A DNA stretch of 64,000 nucleotides, taken from contig NZ_JXLB01000007.1 of NCBI RefSeq assembly GCF_001886195.1, positions 61,589 through 125,588 on the forward strand. Reading direction: 5' to 3'. Made by a program: the position numbers and the translations under genes. Of the stretch, positions 62,822-64,000 are shown piece by piece. Origin of the DNA: Enterococcus ratti (GTDB lineage Bacteria > Bacillota > Bacilli > Lactobacillales > Enterococcaceae). Each line of letters opens with the position of its first letter. The first letter of the stretch is position 1. Below the pieces are notes generated by a model. The model saw only the letters and a list, made by a program, of their open reading frames with translations. It had not been told where the DNA came from and ran no database searches.

Positions 62822-63840
62822 ATGAGAAAAAGAAATGTGTTAACAATAGCAGTTATTTTAGGTAGTATGGGTTCCATCATTAGTAGTGGCGTGCATTTGC
62901 CGATGTAAAGCCTGCTCCAATTGGAATTGAAAAGCAATCTTCAATGACTACTACTAACCAAGCTAAAAAATTAGAACAAATTAAATTATCAGATGCTCAA
63001 TTAAAAGCTAATGATATTGATATTGATATTGATACTTGGATGCCTAATAAAGCTGTTCAGAAATGGGTATTAAGGAATTTAATTTGGGACGGGGTGCTAC
63101 CGGCAGATAGTTCAGTCAACGATATTACTAAAGACTTGCTAGCATCAGATGAAAGCGATATCACGTGGATAATTTCGGTCGATTCATTTTTAGGGGACGA
63201 TTTAACTCCTAATTTAACGGAAGGACTTCAGTATGTTAATGATCAAATTAAAATTGACTTAATAATGAGGGATACGACCGAAGATCAATTTCTCAAGATG
63301 GACTGGAAGCAACTCCACATGAATGTAGATTTATGGAATGCAACTGTCGTTTCCCCAGATAAATTCCAAAATCCCCAACTGCTACAAAAAATTAAAGATG
63401 CTAAATTACCGGAAAAAACCGGTTTACATGTCATTGATTATCAGCAAGGAGAAGATATTATAACCGACCCGTATTTTACTCCAAAATTTACTAAAACAAT
63501 CAATCTTAAAGACCAAGAATTTTTTCCAAATATCAACGTAAGTGATAGTGATCTTTGGGATGCTTTAAAAGATAAAGATCTTTTGGCAACTAGTTTAGGG
63601 TCTGATGTTAGTCGTAAGGGGCATCTTATTGCTTACGATTTATATAGATTTACTAAGAATTCAGATGGTAGTTATCTAGGGACGCCGGAAGATAACATAA
63701 CTAATCGGATTCTTATGCGAAATATTAAGCTAAATCCAGAGAATTTTTATCTTACACTTGTTAATAATGGCATCTATTATGATGGTGAACATCAAGAGAT
63801 CCAGATAAATGGTTTTACCTACGCAAACTTTACTAATTAA
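62822..63840 (+). pseudogene. Secreted protein gene, frameshifted in its signal peptide
   Basis: The ATG at 62822 follows AAGGAGG and reads MRKRNVLTIAVILGSMGSII, a signal peptide, then stops at 62908. One base missing near 62891 would join it to the frame that reads AFADVKPAPIGIEKQ and stays open for 310 codons to 63840. The mature part is Asp-rich (DIDIDIDTWMPNKAVQKWVL) and ends INGFTYANFTN. No family recognised. As read, no exported product is made. Confidence 0.7.
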
Positions 63841-63937
63841 CGATTTTTTGAAGGAAGTTAAATTGACAAGGTTAAAGTTTAAATTATGAACAGGCTCTAT
63901 TGTTTAGTTATACTCATTATCTACAGAGTTTCTACGT

Positions 63938-63973
63938 AAAAAAACGTTCAAAGTTAATTGAGCGTTTTTTTTA
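63938..63973 (+). terminator. Terminator
   Basis: AAAAAACGTTCA pairs with TGAGCGTTTTTT, ending in T. Confidence 0.8.
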
Positions 63974-64000
63974 TTATTATTGTCTTTAGACCTAGTTGAG

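Overview
The window is a low-GC Firmicutes chromosome, most probably Enterococcus or a close Enterococcaceae genus. This rests on gene content: a WxL/DUF916/LPXTG surface locus, an Asp23/Gls24 stress operon with AmaP and DUF2273, DnaB/DnaI replication loaders, and an ethanolamine (eut) microcompartment operon of the enterococcal type. The species cannot be fixed from the sequence alone.

Layout. 1-19.2 kb is mostly core: mutM (5' end outside the window), coaE, a CsbD-like protein, nrdR-dnaB-dnaI, a lipoprotein, trmK and a Nif3 protein. A decayed IS200/IS605 element follows, then pepT, a lipid-kinase operon behind a structured leader, clpB with a CtsR-type operator, a minus-strand group (acetyltransferase, nucleoside deoxyribosyltransferase, membrane protein), and lepA.

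19.2-27.5 kb is accessory DNA. A 5.2-kb prophage remnant is inserted in the 3' end of lepA, with a 62-bp duplicated attachment segment at each end. It carries an integrase, a broken 290-residue gene, a 27-residue holin-like toxin with a convergent antisense RNA (type I toxin-antitoxin), holin and endolysin fragments, and a small minus-strand operon of unknown genes behind a promoter covered by a perfect 22-bp palindrome. To its right lie a terminase small-subunit pseudogene and several broken or unknown small genes.

27.5-38.1 kb is a damaged eut operon: eutA, a fusion of the eutB start to eutC, eutL, an EutK-like shell gene, eutE, eutM, an EutT-like gene, pduL, a BMC accessory gene, eutN, eutH and eutQ. 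It has lost most of eutB and shows no eutS, eutP, eutG, eutV or eutW in this window. Shell and downstream enzymes remain, but ethanolamine ammonia-lyase should be inactive. A cobalamin riboswitch with a DUF4430 lipoprotein and an ECF S component follows.

38.5-49 kb holds a WxL cell-surface operon, an AgrC-like kinase with a convergent LytTR regulator, two paralogous 84-residue membrane proteins, a serine-aspartate-repeat surface protein that lost its anchor, a cold-shock gene, and a small operon with an Xre regulator and a pyrimidine-dimer-glycosylase-like protein. 49-56 kb holds a CAU tRNA, an isochorismatase and a HAD phosphatase, two GT8 glycosyltransferases, a HesB-like protein, an SDR oxidoreductase and the Gls24 operon. 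56-64 kb holds a 1715-residue LPXTG adhesin with five repeated modules, and two decayed genes, one a secreted protein frameshifted in its signal peptide.

The strongest candidates for new biology are the palindrome-controlled small-gene operon (23.0-24.2 kb), the toxin-antisense pair, the structured leader before the lipid kinase, and the attenuator-like hairpin at 25.7 kb. The clearest lesion is the eutB-eutC fusion.
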